Assembly: GCA_027924585.1 (NCBI GenBank)
Contig: BSBM01000299.1
Span: forward strand, 32,278,501-32,342,500
DNA from: Larix kaempferi
Taxonomy: Eukaryota > Streptophyta > Pinopsida > Pinales > Pinaceae
Direction of reading: 5' to 3'
Length of the DNA: 64,000 nt
Positions 1 through 13,143 of this stretch are shown here, piece after piece (within the stretch, counting starts at the first letter, position 1; every line of letters begins with the position of its first letter). The position numbers were made by a program, and so were the translations under genes. A model generated the notes under the pieces. The model was not told where the DNA came from. It searched no databases and saw only the letters and a list, made by a program, of their open reading frames with translations.

Positions 1-749
1 AAATCGTAGAACTCTTTGGATTTTTCCTCATAGTACTGTTCAGATAAATACTTCTTTTTAAAATATCGTTTAAAAGTACTCCAACTTACATATTTATCTT
101 TGATGCCCTTTACTCTTTTGATGTCTTGCCACCAGATATCTACTTTCTTGGTCAAGTTATATATAGCCATTTTTTCCTTCAAGGACTCTGAATAGTTATA
201 AATCTGGAAGTATTTCTTCATACCGAACAACCAAGCTTTGGCTGTCTCGCCCTTCTCAATTTCTCCATTGAAAGTTGGAGGTCTAATCTTTTTGAACTCC
301 CCAAAAATCTACTCATACTCCTTATGATTTTTCCTTCTGGGTTTGAAATCTCCTTCACTGCTATCACTGGTGTAGTTACGTTTCTTTTTATGCATTTCAA
401 TGGCATCTCCTGATTAGGTTGAATTGTTGTTCACCTCACTATTTTTTATTTTCTTATTTTTATTAGCATGAGGCAGATCCTCAACTTTGGAGATATCTTC
501 ATTACCTCTCTCTTGCTCCTCACTTGGGCACTTTTCAAATAGCACTTGGTTTAATTGTTCTTGTGCTTGCAGAATTCTTTCATTGTCTTATTTCACAGAT
601 CCGATTTCTGCCTTTAATTCATGGAAAGCACGTAACAATTCTGACGAATTGTTATTTAGTTCACCGTGACCTTCTTCTGCATAGTGTTGTCCCGAGCTGT
701 GGTTGTTTGGTTGAAATTTGTCTTCTACATGATCAACTAAATTCTCCAT
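1..749 (-). pseudogene. Ty3/gypsy chromovirus gag, N-terminal part, broken and cut by the window edge
   Basis: Reading the minus strand from an ATG at 747-749 gives an acidic, coiled-coil-like N-terminus followed by a Retrotrans_gag type capsid domain (about 1-300). The capsid core shows the typical WW pair (IWWQDIKR) and continues off the window. It aligns by eye with the gag at 18107-18500 on the plus strand (KIRAPTYDEE there, KIRPPTFNGE here, and AIYNL in both), so the two elements are of the same lineage. Three in-frame stops break it, at 588-590, 414-416 and 309-311 (plus-strand coordinates). The start was chosen because it lies about 110 bases inside the primer binding site. Gag would form the cytoplasmic particle in an active element; this copy cannot make it. 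Confidence 0.85.
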
Positions 750-857
750 ACCTCTAGCTTAAAATAATTTCTGAACAATATCATAATTAAAATTCAAATT
801 AGTAAAATTTTCTGCTTTGTGTTCTTGGACCTTTTTTAGGCCTAGAGTTCGAACATG

Positions 858-870
858 AGCTCCGATACCA
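858..870 (-). other. Primer binding site for initiator tRNA-Met
   Basis: On the minus strand this reads TGGTATCGGAGCT, one base from the plant gypsy/copia consensus TGGTATCAGAGC. It sits two bases inside the LTR end at 873. That placement fixes the element's orientation and the inner edge of its 5' LTR. Confidence 0.85.
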
Positions 871-872
871 CA

Positions 873-3800
873 TGTAACATCCCGAAAATACCAAAATAAT
901 TTTTTTTTTATAATAGCAATATTTATGAGAATTTATCTAATGCGGAATGAGATAACTAAATTGAACACTTAATTAAGGTAAGATAATCATAATGACACAT
1001 CATCAACCTCAATTAAATAATTAAAATTTCTACTTCAGATATTAACGGTTGTTAACTTCTTAAATGAGAGATCTTTGTATGTGTACGAAAACTAGTACAG
1101 TTCATGATTTGTTTAGGTTCTTGATTGAATATACATGCTTCTACAATTGGTACTGCTTTTAAAATATTGATGGAATGCTGACAGTTTGTTTGTTTGATAA
1201 AAAGGGGTCCCTCGAGGTGCTTCGAGGCTTACTTAGCTATGTCGGCTAAACCATTTGAAATCTTTTTCCATGTGCAGAAAATAGGTAAGCAATCCTACGA
1301 CGATAAGAGTTAAGGGTATAAAAATCTGTCCAAAAAAAAAACGTAAATGTAATAAGCTAAATTCTAAGTACTTCTATACAGAAATAAGTTACTAGAGGTA
1401 TGGATGTCTTGGTTCTTATTCTCTTTTCATGATGGCCTGCAACATTCCAAAATACTGAAATAACGTCGCCAATTTCTTTTACATCTATTATTATAATATA
1501 AAAACAAAGGTGCAAAAGTGTATTTGTAAAAATCTATTTGGAACTTGTCGAATTAGTGTTTATGCTATCATTATTTCTTGTGCATTAACAGAACTAAATA
1601 TTTAATACATATAGTTAAAATAGTGATCATATATAGAACTTAGCATTTAGAGTGGATTTCAACTCACTTGATCTACCTTATAATCCTACTCCTCTCAAAT
1701 TGATTGTCAATGCATTGATAAAACATGGAAATAAATAGACCTTTCCCTAAGGTCTAAACAAATACAATAGCGATGGAATAAATGTAACACCTAGTGACTA
1801 TGCAATTACATAATGAAATATTACATATAACAACTATTGTTTTGATACTATTAGTGTTCAATACAAAGGATACGATGTATCAAAAGATTGATAATATATT
1901 ATAACATAAAATAAGAACTATGCAATCAAATATATATAATGAAAAAAATATTCAACCTACGGAACTATATGCTATTGTATAATGACCGAGCATTGATATG
2001 GTTATATCGACATAACTACTATTGTTTATGATGTCTATACAAAAATTTGATTAACACATATACGAATATATACTATAATCTAATATGCAGGGATTTGATC
2101 GTGACAGGGAAAATAAAGCTTGGTACTTTATCATGCTTCCAACTGTCGATATCAACCTTAAGCATTAATATCGTTTTACTGCAGGGTGAGGTGAAGGCTT
2201 AGTTGGAAGGTCTCCACGTGATGGTTTTTATAGTGGGCACCGATCATTGTTGAGTTGTATGATAAATTAACCCTCAGTTTGCTGATTTGGCAATATAGTA
2301 GATGTGATAATTTAATGCAGTATTGAAAGCAAAAAGAGCTCGGGTATCAACGTGCAAGGTTGGCAATCTAGCCACCGTTGATCTCTACAAGATCAAGGGT
2401 TTGGGATAAAACCCTAATTCTCGCTAGTAAGTGGCACACAAAAGCTTCTCGACAATCATTTTGTGTTTTGTGGTGAAGTTTGGAGAGCCAACCGAAATGC
2501 TGCAAAGTAGGGTTTGATTGTTTTACAGTTAGGAGAATTTCTTTCCAGGTTTTGAACCTATGACCTATGAGAGAGAGTTTAAAGATGCTTAGACTTCCAG
2601 TTTCTATGCAAAGAGGACCGTGACACAGCCATTGCAACAGTGGAAAGGTTTTGATGGCATTTTGGTTGTGTGAATCGTTTGAAGCTTGTTTCTCCATATG
2701 TTTACAATGGTTCTAAAAGTGTAATCCTAATATACTGCAATTACAAATAGTCTTCGTCGTTTGCTGGTGTGGGATATCCCAAGCTGAGAATCTTCAAAGT
2801 AAGTTTTTATTGATAGTAATGTAAATTATGTATTATTTGAAAAATATCGCTGTATTTCTTTTGTTTAAACCTTCCGAAAATGTACTGGCAGGTGTTGGAC
2901 TTGATGGAGGGTTTCTTAGTGTAATGCTCGGAATGAGGATACTTCAATACCCTTCTGGTAAGCCTCGGTAGTTTTCAAAACCTCGTAGGGATCTTTGACA
3001 TGGTGGAAACGAAATGACGAAAGTTGAAAAGAAAGTTTTTTCGAAGAAATGGCCATCTTTAGATTTTAAATTTGAAAAAGGTTGTAAGAGGATGAATCTT
3101 CAGTTTTAGATTTGATAACAACTCAATGATGAGTTTCTGAGTCATCTTCAGACTTGTTTTTGTTCTGTGAGTGTTTTAAGGAAAAACCCTTATAAGGTTT
3201 TATAACTTTGAAAGGTTTTCCAAAGGCTCTGTCAAATTAACTGTACTATTTCTAATATGAAAAACTAGCCGAGGTCTCCCAGTTTTTATGAGACAAAGGT
3301 TTGTCTTGTTAATCTTGAGAAAATTGTTTGTGTAATGAAATAGTTTTGGAAAGGAAACTTAAAACAACAAAGTTTAATTCTGCTTTACAGTTACTCGTTG
3401 CTTGACTGTAGGTTGATAGATACTTTTCTATGTATCGTTTGAAATGTAAGCACAGTTTTTGTCTTTGTATTTTATAAAATGGCAATGCCACAAGGTTCGA
3501 TGAATGCAAACCCTACCTGTAGGTTTTAATGGGAGGCTTGCTTGTACTAAAAAGGAAAACTGTAAGCTTATGTTTTGATTTCATTATTGGTACAAACGTT
3601 TAAAATTTACAGTAGTAGTTTGATCGTTTTAACAAAACGTTGAGAGGGTTTGACCTTTGTGTTCTAGTTTTGAAGATGAACACTGTAACTTAAAAAATCC
3701 AGATATGAATGAGTTTTGAAGGTAGGGTTTATAACAAGTTTATCATTCAGACTTAAACAAAGATCAGAGATAAATTCATTTACAAAACATAGTTTGATGA

Positions 3801-4590
3801 TTTCACTAAACATAATTATTAAACTGTAAACAAAATAGAAAACAACAAAACCTGATTAACTGTAGAGAAACAAACAGCCCAAGGAGCTTGTTCCACCCAA
3901 CCAATTCCTAAAGACAGCCAAGTTACTTGCCTTAGGACCCCCGAGCCTGTTCACTAAACCACCAGGAGGAAGAAACTTAGGAATTTAGGATCGCCACTTG
4001 CAGTAGCAGTAATTGTCAAATCTTAAAGAACTAGTAGTCCAAAGGACATGCACCAGCAACTCTGGTTCTCCTTATCAAATAATTTGTAGACTTATGATTG
4101 CACTCACAACTATCCTCCCTATTCGAATCTCTCAGTGATCACCTAATGCACATGAGGAAATATTTCTGCAGAAAATATTGTGTAAGAGCTTCCTGCTCAA
4201 TTCAAATTTTCCTTATGTAGGTAGCCTAGGCCTTTTTAGTTGTTACTGGGTCATTAAATGAGCTGCCTGCCCACTCCCACCACCTGGGGGACAATGCCAC
4301 ATTTTTAGGGGTAGTTGTCCCATAACCAACAACTAGTGATGAAGTGCAATTGCTGCCATCTGTCCCATACCTTCCAACAACTTCCATTCCTCCTAGTGGG
4401 TCAGTGAACACTCATTTAATAGTTCCCTTGGATGTTTGTCTCCTACTTTAATTTATTAAATAATAATAATTCAGTAATTACATTCATCCTTGACGAAACT
4501 TGGTCATAATTTCAAAACTTTGAAATTAAAATTTTAACATAAAGTATTTTGCTAATAAAATAGTAATTTATGAAATTTGGGTAGGTGACA
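873..4590 (-). mobile_element. 5' LTR of the minus-strand chromovirus
   Basis: The inner edge (873, TGTAACATCCC) abuts the primer site. The outer edge is placed at 4590, where the minus strand begins TGTCACCTACCC, close to the TGTAACATACCC that opens the solo LTR at 4869. Between these edges the minus strand aligns by eye with that LTR in several blocks: the GGAGACAAAC block near 4440, the GTATGGGAC block near 4370, and the AACAGGCTCGGGGGTCC block near 3950. Length is about 3.7 kb, which is long for plant gypsy elements but normal for the Tekay/Del chromovirus group. Short reading frames inside (2368-2697, 3309-3509, 4226-4411) have no recognisable domain and I regard them as chance. The outer boundary is less sure than the inner one. 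Confidence 0.72.
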
Positions 4591-4868
4591 TCATCACTTG
4601 ATCAACCTGATCATCGTCACGACATCATCCTGATGCATGTCAGCTGGAGTATCGTCTTGATACTCGTCAAATATGATCAGTCTGATTATCGTCATAGCAT
4701 CGTCTTGATGCATATCATCTAAAGTATCGTCCTGATACTCATCACATATGATCATCCTGATCATCATCATAGCATCGTCCTAATGCATATCATCACACAT
4801 GATCCAACTGATCATGTAAAGAATCCACCTGATACATATCATCATCTTGATCAATATCATGCAAAACA
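4591..4868. repeat. 75-bp tandem array with GATCATC/GCATCGTCCTGATGC motifs
   Basis: Two full units of exactly 75 bases start at 4600 and 4675, followed by a third truncated unit at 4750 and a degenerate tail. Each unit begins GATCA..CTGAT and contains a GCATCGTC.TGATGCAT core. A related phrase (AGCATCGTCCTAATGC) reappears at 32532 immediately beyond the far end of the solo LTR. The array was therefore continuous with the copia tail at 32519-32657 before the insertion. Confidence 0.8.
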
Positions 4869-7800
4869 TGTAACATACCCCTTTTTGTTGAAAAACACTT
4901 TATGTTGGAAACATTATATTAAATTTTTATATTGGACAAGTGTCCAAGGATGACTATAATTTGCACAATATTTTATTATTAAATGAATTAAATAGGAGAC
5001 AAACACCTAACGATATTGTTGAAAGAGTGTTTACCGACCCACTAGGTGGAATGTAATTTGGGGCAGAAGGAAATGGAAAAATGGTATCTTCATGAGGAAA
5101 CTAACTAGCTGTTGGTATGGGACAACTCCCTTGAAATGTGGTCATAGTGCCCTGAAAGATGGGACTAGAGCTTGAGGTTGATTTATTGAAAACTGACCAC
5201 TAAAGACCTAGGTAGTCTATATAAGAGCCATCGCATTATGAACTAAGGTTCATCACTTTTCCTGACGAGGAAATTTACCTTGGGGTTTTGTTGTGCTTGC
5301 ACCCAAGAGATTCGATGAGGGGATATGTTGATTTTTTTATCATGGTGTAAGTGTGCTTGTTATACTGCTGAGTGCAGAAGTTGCATTCATGAGTTCAGAA
5401 GTTACATTGCTGAGTGCAGAAGTTACATTATTGAGTGCAGAAGTTACATTACCGAGTACCTTGCTTATACACAAAATCTTCTTCCTAGTGGTTCAGTGAA
5501 CAGGCTCGGGGGTCCAAAGGAGGCAAGTAGATTGGCTGCTTTTTCTGGAGAAGGTTGGGAGAAACGGGCCTCCTTGGGTGTTTGTCAGTCCTATCTACAT
5601 TTACAGGTTTTTTTGGTCTTTTCTGTTTCTAAGTAGTTATATTATTATCTGCAAATATTAATTTAGTGTTTATAAGTTATAGTCAAATAGACGTATTTGT
5701 TAAAGTTTCTGACCTGATTAGTATTCTGCATAATGATGATTAAGTAAGATGATTGAATAAATATCTTCTTTGCATTTTTCCCCATACTGTTTTTTTTTGT
5801 ATCGTATTATAGAGAAGGAATTTAAGATAGATTAATGATGGGAAGAATGCCAATTGATTGAATAGATTAACACTGTTAAGTTTTCCTAATATCTCCTATT
5901 AGCTATCTACAGCAATATAATTTAGGTATGTCTAGATTCATGAATTTTTATAGTATACCGTATTAGAGGTACTACAATTTTTCTTGCATAAAAATAGAAG
6001 AAATTATCTTATCCCTATACGGGACCCAGGGTTTCCTTTTGTCATTTAATTCTTCATAAAAGATAAATTCTATGTTTTTCCCTTATCATTCTTTTCATCA
6101 GTTAAGTGTTTAAAGTTCACTATATTTTTTTTTCACTAGTTTTCATTGAAATATAACAGCTGCAAAAATAAATATTTCCTAAGTACACAATACTGCTATC
6201 CAGTACTGCTATCAAGTACTTATATTTACGAAAAACAAAACTCTTTTCAATTACAAACAAATGTATGATTTTTTAGCACTAATTTTCATCCACAGTATTC
6301 ATATCTTTTATGTTATTTTTATTATTTAAACTATAGTTAATTCCAATTACATCTATTGTAGGATTAGAAACCCTAGATTTTTGTCTCATCATTTAATATT
6401 CATCGCAACTATTAACAAAAATTGATATGTTATCTAAATATATTTTTTGCTTAACCTTAAAAATCATGACACGCTCGTAACCCTTCAGTGAGCAAACCCT
6501 AGTAGTACTAAACACCTAGCTTTCGGGTTAAAAGTTTAGTTAAGATTCAACACCATCATTTAAAACAGAACAAGAATTTAGTTACGATTCCATTACATAG
6601 CTGCAAACAAAAATAATGAGTTGTGGCTCTCGGCCATCACCATAAATTGACAAATAGAGTCAACAAGTGAAGCTTTCTACATCGTTTCAACCAGTACATA
6701 ATTAATAACACAAAAACAAGGCGTATAGCCTGTGGCTCATTGCCATAACTGAAGTATAACTTTGATAAATGAGTCCACAAATCTCTAGTGTTTGGTGAAC
6801 ATAGTCAACGCATTTAAAAATCCATTTTCAAAACAAACTCATAACTTCCATTTTAGACGAAGATCAAAGTTCTTACAACAAACAACCCTTGAAGGTTACA
6901 GTAGCAGGACAAGTTCAAAACTTCAACAGTAATCCTACAATTAACACAGAGTTGGATAACCAAAACATTATCTTATTACTGTTCAATCCTATCAAAACAA
7001 CTGGCGAGGAAACCCTTGTTACATACATAACAACTTTGACTATTAAAAGCATAACAAAACCCATTATAAGGGTAGACCGAGGATTCAATCCTCCTTAAGT
7101 ATGCTTCAATGCATGTAAACATTGCAAACAATGGCCACACCATCAGAAAATGAAGGCTCTGACTATTTTTCATTCACAACCAACAGTTGCCAGGAGAATC
7201 CACAAAGGGAAACCACTGAAACTTACGACTTATACGCAGAAGCTCCACTCATTAAGAGCGTAGAACCCTGTAGATGACAAAACCTATCACAAAAGCAAAA
7301 GAAGGTCAAATTTAATTCCAGAGTTAAACAAAATATGGACGATGGAAACAGTACAAAAATGCACAAGTATGACATTAACTCATTAATTCAAAACCGAGGG
7401 TTGAAAAAGATAGTCTCGACAACTAGGTCGAACCCTGAGACATTCTCACTCACTCAGTGAAGGCGGTGAACACTTTCACTTTATAACTCAACTCCTTAAA
7501 ACCTGAAGACCATCGATTCTTTTCTGTAATCGCAGTATTCAACAAAAGGAAGGAGTCCTTTTGGAACTGGATTCGAGGATGAGAAACACTACAACCGGCA
7601 GGGTTTTTCTTGAGATTTTCTAATACCAAAACCCTGCAGTAAATATCCACACCAGAGCTCGGCTCTTTAAGCTTCTAACTTGCAACTGTAAATATTCAAG
7701 GTTTACAGGATTTGAACCGTGAGCGGAGCTCTCAACACCTGCTATCAACCCTAAACCTTTGCCTGACTGTAATGTCCCTAAAAATAGTAAAAAATTTAAA

Positions 7801-10800
7801 AATTTTCCGATACTAAATTAAACTGGTAAAGATATAAAGAATAGTAAATTAACTTCAGCACTGATAAGTACCTACTGTACCAGTATTTGATTTCTACTCT
7901 TTGAAGTGTATTAGTTTCATAAGTATCATGGTTTGCTGATTATAAATTCTACAACTTTGCGGAAGTGTTTTAAAATGATTAGATGTATGAACTCTCACAT
8001 GTGTACGAATGTATTGAATGTAATAATGTGAATCTCCTTCTTATGGCTATAAGGGTTTGTATGCATATGTATTAAAATTTAACTGGTATTTCAGGTGGAA
8101 TGGATCCTTTATTGGTGGTGGTTGATGCCCATCGTGTGATGCTTGGTCTTTTCAAAGCGCAAGGTACCCTGGCAGGGCTGCCGAGAGGTAGGGGTAAGAA
8201 AATGGAGACACCTGACTTACTTAGCGATTTCGCTAATGCATCCACTTTATTCCTGGTTTGTAGTTGTACTTATGGGGGTGCTTACCTATGGTGTTCAGTT
8301 CGCAAATCCCGCACTTAGTTAATACTAAAGTTTGTAACGTTGGAGGTTATCACCTTGATATTCTTTGTTGGGGGTTAAGTTCCTTGTTGAGGTTCTTAAA
8401 ACATATTGCCCTTGCCATTATTTGTTGGCCTTACACACTATTTGGGGTCTTTGTAACATACATTTCGTTTTCAATTAATTCATGGATCGTGAATGCCCCA
8501 CTACTATAGAGATCACGATTTGTATCGAATATATGGGGTCGGTGGTGGAATTTAAAGCAACTCTACGATAGCACATGGCCACGTAGCCAACTAAGCAAGG
8601 GGTTTGTTCTTGGGTTCGACACCATCGAGGGTTTCAATTTTCATAGTTCATTTTCCTCTGTCTATATGTTGGAAGCATCTGAGGGTTTAGTGTTCTGACC
8701 TGAGCTTGGCTCATGGTCATCCCACCACGAAGGTTTCATATGCAGCAATGGTGATAGATGAAGGTAATATCATCCTTGTTTTCCTTGCAAACTTTAAATT
8801 GATAGAAACGATAATGAACTCTATTCTGACTAGTATGTTTTCTTGCTTGATAGGTAAGTTGTTGGGCCTGCTTCGTCTCCATGGTTACTGTTTGATGATC
8901 AAGACTTAGACTTGGAGGCGTTGGTAATTGGTATGTTTAGTGTCCAGGTTTACTTATCTCGTCCTCTCGCCTTTGTGGAGTGATTTGTGTTTTTTATGAG
9001 GAATCTTGTGAACTCGGTTGGGTTCGCTGTAATACGTTTTCAGTTCATGGAAGTTGTCATTGGCTAGATTGTTGTAATAAGATTTATCTATTGACTTTTA
9101 CAGGCCCTAGAGGGTCTTAGTGGAGGCTTTTGGCTATCCGCATCTCTGTCTAAATTTTGTTGAACTCTTTATGATAACAGTGATGCCCAAAAGGAAATGG
9201 GGTTTACATTAGAGACCTATGTCTATGTCATTAGTTTGGATGGGATCTGGAATGTCTTTGTATGTAAATTTATAAGGGTTTGGCACCCTATTTAATCTCT
9301 GCGTTTTCTTTCATAGTAATGGTAGTCCTCGATTTTGGTGTTTGCTATTGTCGCCTCTATCCTAGTAATTTGTTGGTTGTATGATTATGAAAGAGGAAAC
9401 AATTTCTGTAGGTAGAGGTCCCCTCTCACTGAGAAGTGTGGTTTCTATGAACTTCTGTGAGATCTTGGACCTACGGCTAATCTCTGTGTACTCTTTGTAA
9501 TGGCTTTCGTTGTTATTGTTATGATTTAGTTGTCTTAAGGTGTGAATGTAATGATGGAAAGAGAATCATAACCCTCATGAGAAATTTAGTTATGAACCTA
9601 AGATGGAAAATATTCTAGCTCTGTGTCTCTGGGTTTTTGCAAAAGCCAGACAAGTTTTTAAAGAAGTAAATGTACGGATTCGATCCCATGACCTGCGTTT
9701 GTGTTTGAGTCTCGTCTGTATACTATTGATAATACTATTCAAAATGTTTGTTGGATAGTGGGTTTGGTTCTGCAAAATGTATGCCCTAAAATGTGTTTTG
9801 GTTTGCTAAGCCATAGTAATGACCTCAGCGTTCTCAAAGAAAGATGTGAGACCCTAGCTGTGTATTTCAATGGACTGGGTTCTGTGTGGCTTTGGTTATG
9901 CTGTGGAGATTGGAATTTCAATCTTATGTTGATGAGAATCATTCTCTTGACTTGCATTTTCAATTTAATAAAAGAAAGGTGGCTTGTACCATGTAGATAC
10001 TTTGTTGAATGTGGTGCTTTCGTGGTAGTGGTTGACTGATGCGTTGATAATGAAAAAGCTCTAAGAGCATACTATAACTTGTTTTTACTGCTTGGTACTA
10101 TAATTTTGATATTAGTTTTGGGCAACTGTTTGTCAAATTGATGATGTGTAAGTTCTACATTTTGATCATAAGGGTAGAAGGTAACAACTGTGTTTAACTT
10201 GAATCTCCAAAACTTGATGCATGAATTACTTGGTATTTTCGAAGTCTGAACTCGTTTTCTTGTAAGGGTTAGTAGTTTTGAAATAATCTTAGCTAGTTTT
10301 GAGATACGTTGATGTTTTAAACCTGAGAGACGGTTTTAGTAGAAATAAATATAAACATTAATATAAACAACATTCCTATTCTATCTATACGAATATTAAG
10401 AGAAGAAAACACAAAAACCAAACATTGTTTCAGAAATGGAAGCATATATATGTAGATATAATAATTTTTCCCTGAAGGAACAATCTAAGTTTATTTAAAT
10501 TATCAAGAACAAATTTCTAGGTTGTGGATTTTCTAGGATGTCTAGCACAGGATATCTTGGCTAGGCGTGCTAGAGATTCTGCTGAACATAGCTTCTAAAG
10601 TTACGTAATCCTAGTTTACAGTGTTTTTGTTCCTATCAAAAATCTATATTTAAATGATTCAGGATAAAAGAAAAAGGATCAAAGGTGCTGGGGTAGCATC
10701 TTGTGTTAATTATTTAACCTCTATTATAACTTGAAATGGAAGATTTAGGATTCATACCTAGTTACTTTGTAACTTGCTCCCTTCTTGTAGTAACCTACAC

Positions 10801-11279
10801 ATTCAAACAATAATTAGTGTAGAGACTTATGAGATTAGCTGACCTGTTAGAAAGACTCCTTAGCTAGATAACTTTGGGACTAACATGTTCCTCCCAACCT
10901 TGACCCTTGAACTGTTTCCTGGTTCTATATGGATCCCCTCGAGCTTGGTTCCAACATGCAATGAGAGATAGAGGCCCTAGGTCCACTGCTCATTCAGATT
11001 TGAGAATTATTAGGTGAGGTTGCTTCAGCTTCTTGGAGTAGAATACTTTTCTTGGATTACCATAAGATAATGATAATAACCAAGAATGATAGATGATCCC
11101 CAAACTTGGGATCTTCCCTCTTTAAGTAGGGAAGTCTTTTAATTAGGACTGTTCAAATAATTAGTTTCTTTAAATTAAATAATTAATAATTAAAAGATAT
11201 TATTTAATTAAATATCCAGTCCTCTTGAACTAGGACTTTTCCAACTGTTTAACTATAGGTGATTTTGATTTATGCTCTT

Positions 11280-11366
11280 AATAATAATTATAATAACAAC
11301 AATTATAATAACAACAATTATAATAACAACAATTATACTAACAATAATTATACTAACAATAATTAT
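11280..11366. repeat. 15-bp AT-rich tandem repeat
   Basis: Five full 15-base units plus a partial one: three of AATAACAACAATTAT (from 11292), then two of ACTAACAATAATTAT. It lies inside the minus-strand solo LTR and has no counterpart of this length in the other LTRs, so it expanded locally. Confidence 0.9.
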
Positions 11367-11754
11367 ATTTCACTTAACTATTAATACACCATTTTATAAT
11401 ATAAAATAATGCATAAATCATATATACTAATTATATTCCATAATTAAATAATGGCACCATTATTATTAAAGCTCTTAATAATAATATTAGCCTTCACGCC
11501 TTTATACATGTTAGTCATAAAATACTACTCGTAATTATCTTTTATTTAGTTCTGTGTCATCACATGACACTTCTTTTAACTTTTAAGGACAAGGTCCAAT
11601 TCTTTGGATGGTCTCGGTTAGCTTGGTTAGGTACCTCTAGTCTCTCTCTTGCATGTTGGATTGCCTTGTTTAACATGGTAGTTCCCGCAGTACTTGATGA
11701 TAGATAAAAGATGAATCATTTAATCAAATAAGATAAGTGTGATGAAAGTAAAAG

Positions 11755-12370
11755 TGCTATTCAGAGTCCTTCCGACTCAACACTTTGAGATCCAATAACC
11801 CCGAGTGTTCTTCAGATCCTTTTAACTCAACACTCTCACATGGGCGTTACGCTAGTGCAATTCCAGATCCTCTGCTCAACACTAGTGCTAGAATGTGGTT
11901 GTGAGGCACATCTAGAATATTTAAGTTTCCTTGGATCCGGTATTCGTTTATCAAGCTTCGAGTGCTCCAGGGATTAGGCCCAACACTCAATGTACCTCAG
12001 GGCTTACTCCCAGTACATAAACATTCTTCTAGGTACATCGGGGCTTATGCCCAGTACGTAGGTTACATGTGTGTTTCTGAATCCACGCTCAACACAATCA
12101 TAAGTCCAATCATGTAAAATCATAGCTATGCATAGTAAGTAACAAAAGATCATCTCAGTATATTAGGGTTTGTACCCTTATCAAAGCTGAAGAACATCAT
12201 TAAAAACATTGGGTCCTTCTCACCTAGTATATATTCAAATAAAGAAGTTAATCAGGGACCATGCCCGATATGTCGATATATATATAAAAGATTAAATCAT
12301 AGATGCTAGGGCTCATGCCCAATACTCAAAATAAAACATAGATGCTAGGGCCATGGCCCAATATAACAAC
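11755..12370 (-). repeat. GTGTTGAGC-type degenerate array at the LTR start
   Basis: On the minus strand the first 600 bases of the LTR carry repeated units, each with a GTGTTGAG or TACTGGGC phrase next to TAAGCCCC or CTCTGAA. The same array sits at the equivalent place in every LTR of this superfamily here (13440-13815, 22648-22997, 27074-27420, 51974-52320). In the fragments at 33600-34190 and 58497-59092 it has expanded. It could be an upstream promoter array, but that role is only inferred. Confidence 0.6.
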
Positions 12371-13143
12371 AAAATAGTTAGTCCAAAATTCAGGATATTA
12401 CAATGACAGTCGACCTCTTCCTGAAACCACTCTCTAACACATTGAATGACAATCAAAACATCAACGACGAACACTTAGAGAAGATTAGGGTTATTGTCAC
12501 ACATGCCAAGAGCATCTCCACATCAATGGTGGAGATCTGGTGTCACAATCCCAAACAACTATTACATTTATGACACTTTATTACACTTTCCATCATATAT
12601 TCCAGCACAGAAAACACTAAGATGAGAATTGGTACAGCTCGACACCACCAGTGTATACCTTGCATTTTACACATGAAAATTAGTACGTAATCCACCACTA
12701 GGATCTTCCAGAAATGTGGTAGTTAAGAATGTTTAATGCCAATGCGAGACTACCAATGCCTTCCATCACACTTCCACTAGATCATTAAGCACTCTGAATT
12801 AGCACATGATGGTTCTTTAGATATATTTGCAAACATGTCAATAACATATATAGTAATATAAGTCAAAAACCATAGTTTATGTTATGGTGACAATTTGATA
12901 GGGATCAATATTATGTATAAAAGGGTTACATTGTTGCTCCCATTGTTAAGCATGTTGTATGTAAGACCAATGCATCAATTAGACTATACGCTATAGGAAT
13001 TATATTGTAGGCTACATATAGTTCTTATGGTAGGAAGAGTATGTAAGTAGTATATAGCATATTAAAGTCAAGGAATCACATAGTAGTTGCACATAGTGCA
13101 CATGTTATAGGAGTGTATAGTAGTATGCATTTAGTTATGTTAT

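Larger units (their letters stand above)
7768..12402 (-). mobile_element. Solo LTR, minus strand, nested in the 4869 LTR
   Basis: Its ends are TGTAATGTCCC (7768) and GGATATTACA (12402), flanked by CTGAC and ATGAC, a 5-bp target duplication with one mismatch. Read on the minus strand it shares ordered blocks with the LTR at 13144: the GTGTTGAGC array (about 11755-12370), the TTGGGAGGAAC block near 10890, and the GCGGAAGTG block near 7960. There is no coding domain in its 4.6 kb. Frames such as 9701-10039 (112 codons) lack any motif. Confidence 0.8.

Noticed and set aside
2130-2400. GEVKA.LEGL-like translation near 2190 that resembles an RVT_3 RNase H start
   Set aside because: Stops occur every few codons and the second half of the motif is absent; chance similarity is as likely.
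2368-2697. 109-codon minus-strand reading frame
   Set aside because: It lies inside the 873-4590 LTR and has no recognisable domain or similarity to a retroelement protein.
7700-7730. B-box-like GGTTCAAATCC on the minus strand, suggesting a tRNA or SINE
   Set aside because: No matching A box or cloverleaf can be drawn around it, and it lies inside LTR sequence where GGTCAAAT/GGTTGAAT variants also occur (15608, 25730, 29105).
9701-10039. 112-codon plus-strand frame
   Set aside because: Non-coding part of the minus-strand solo LTR; low-complexity composition and no domain.
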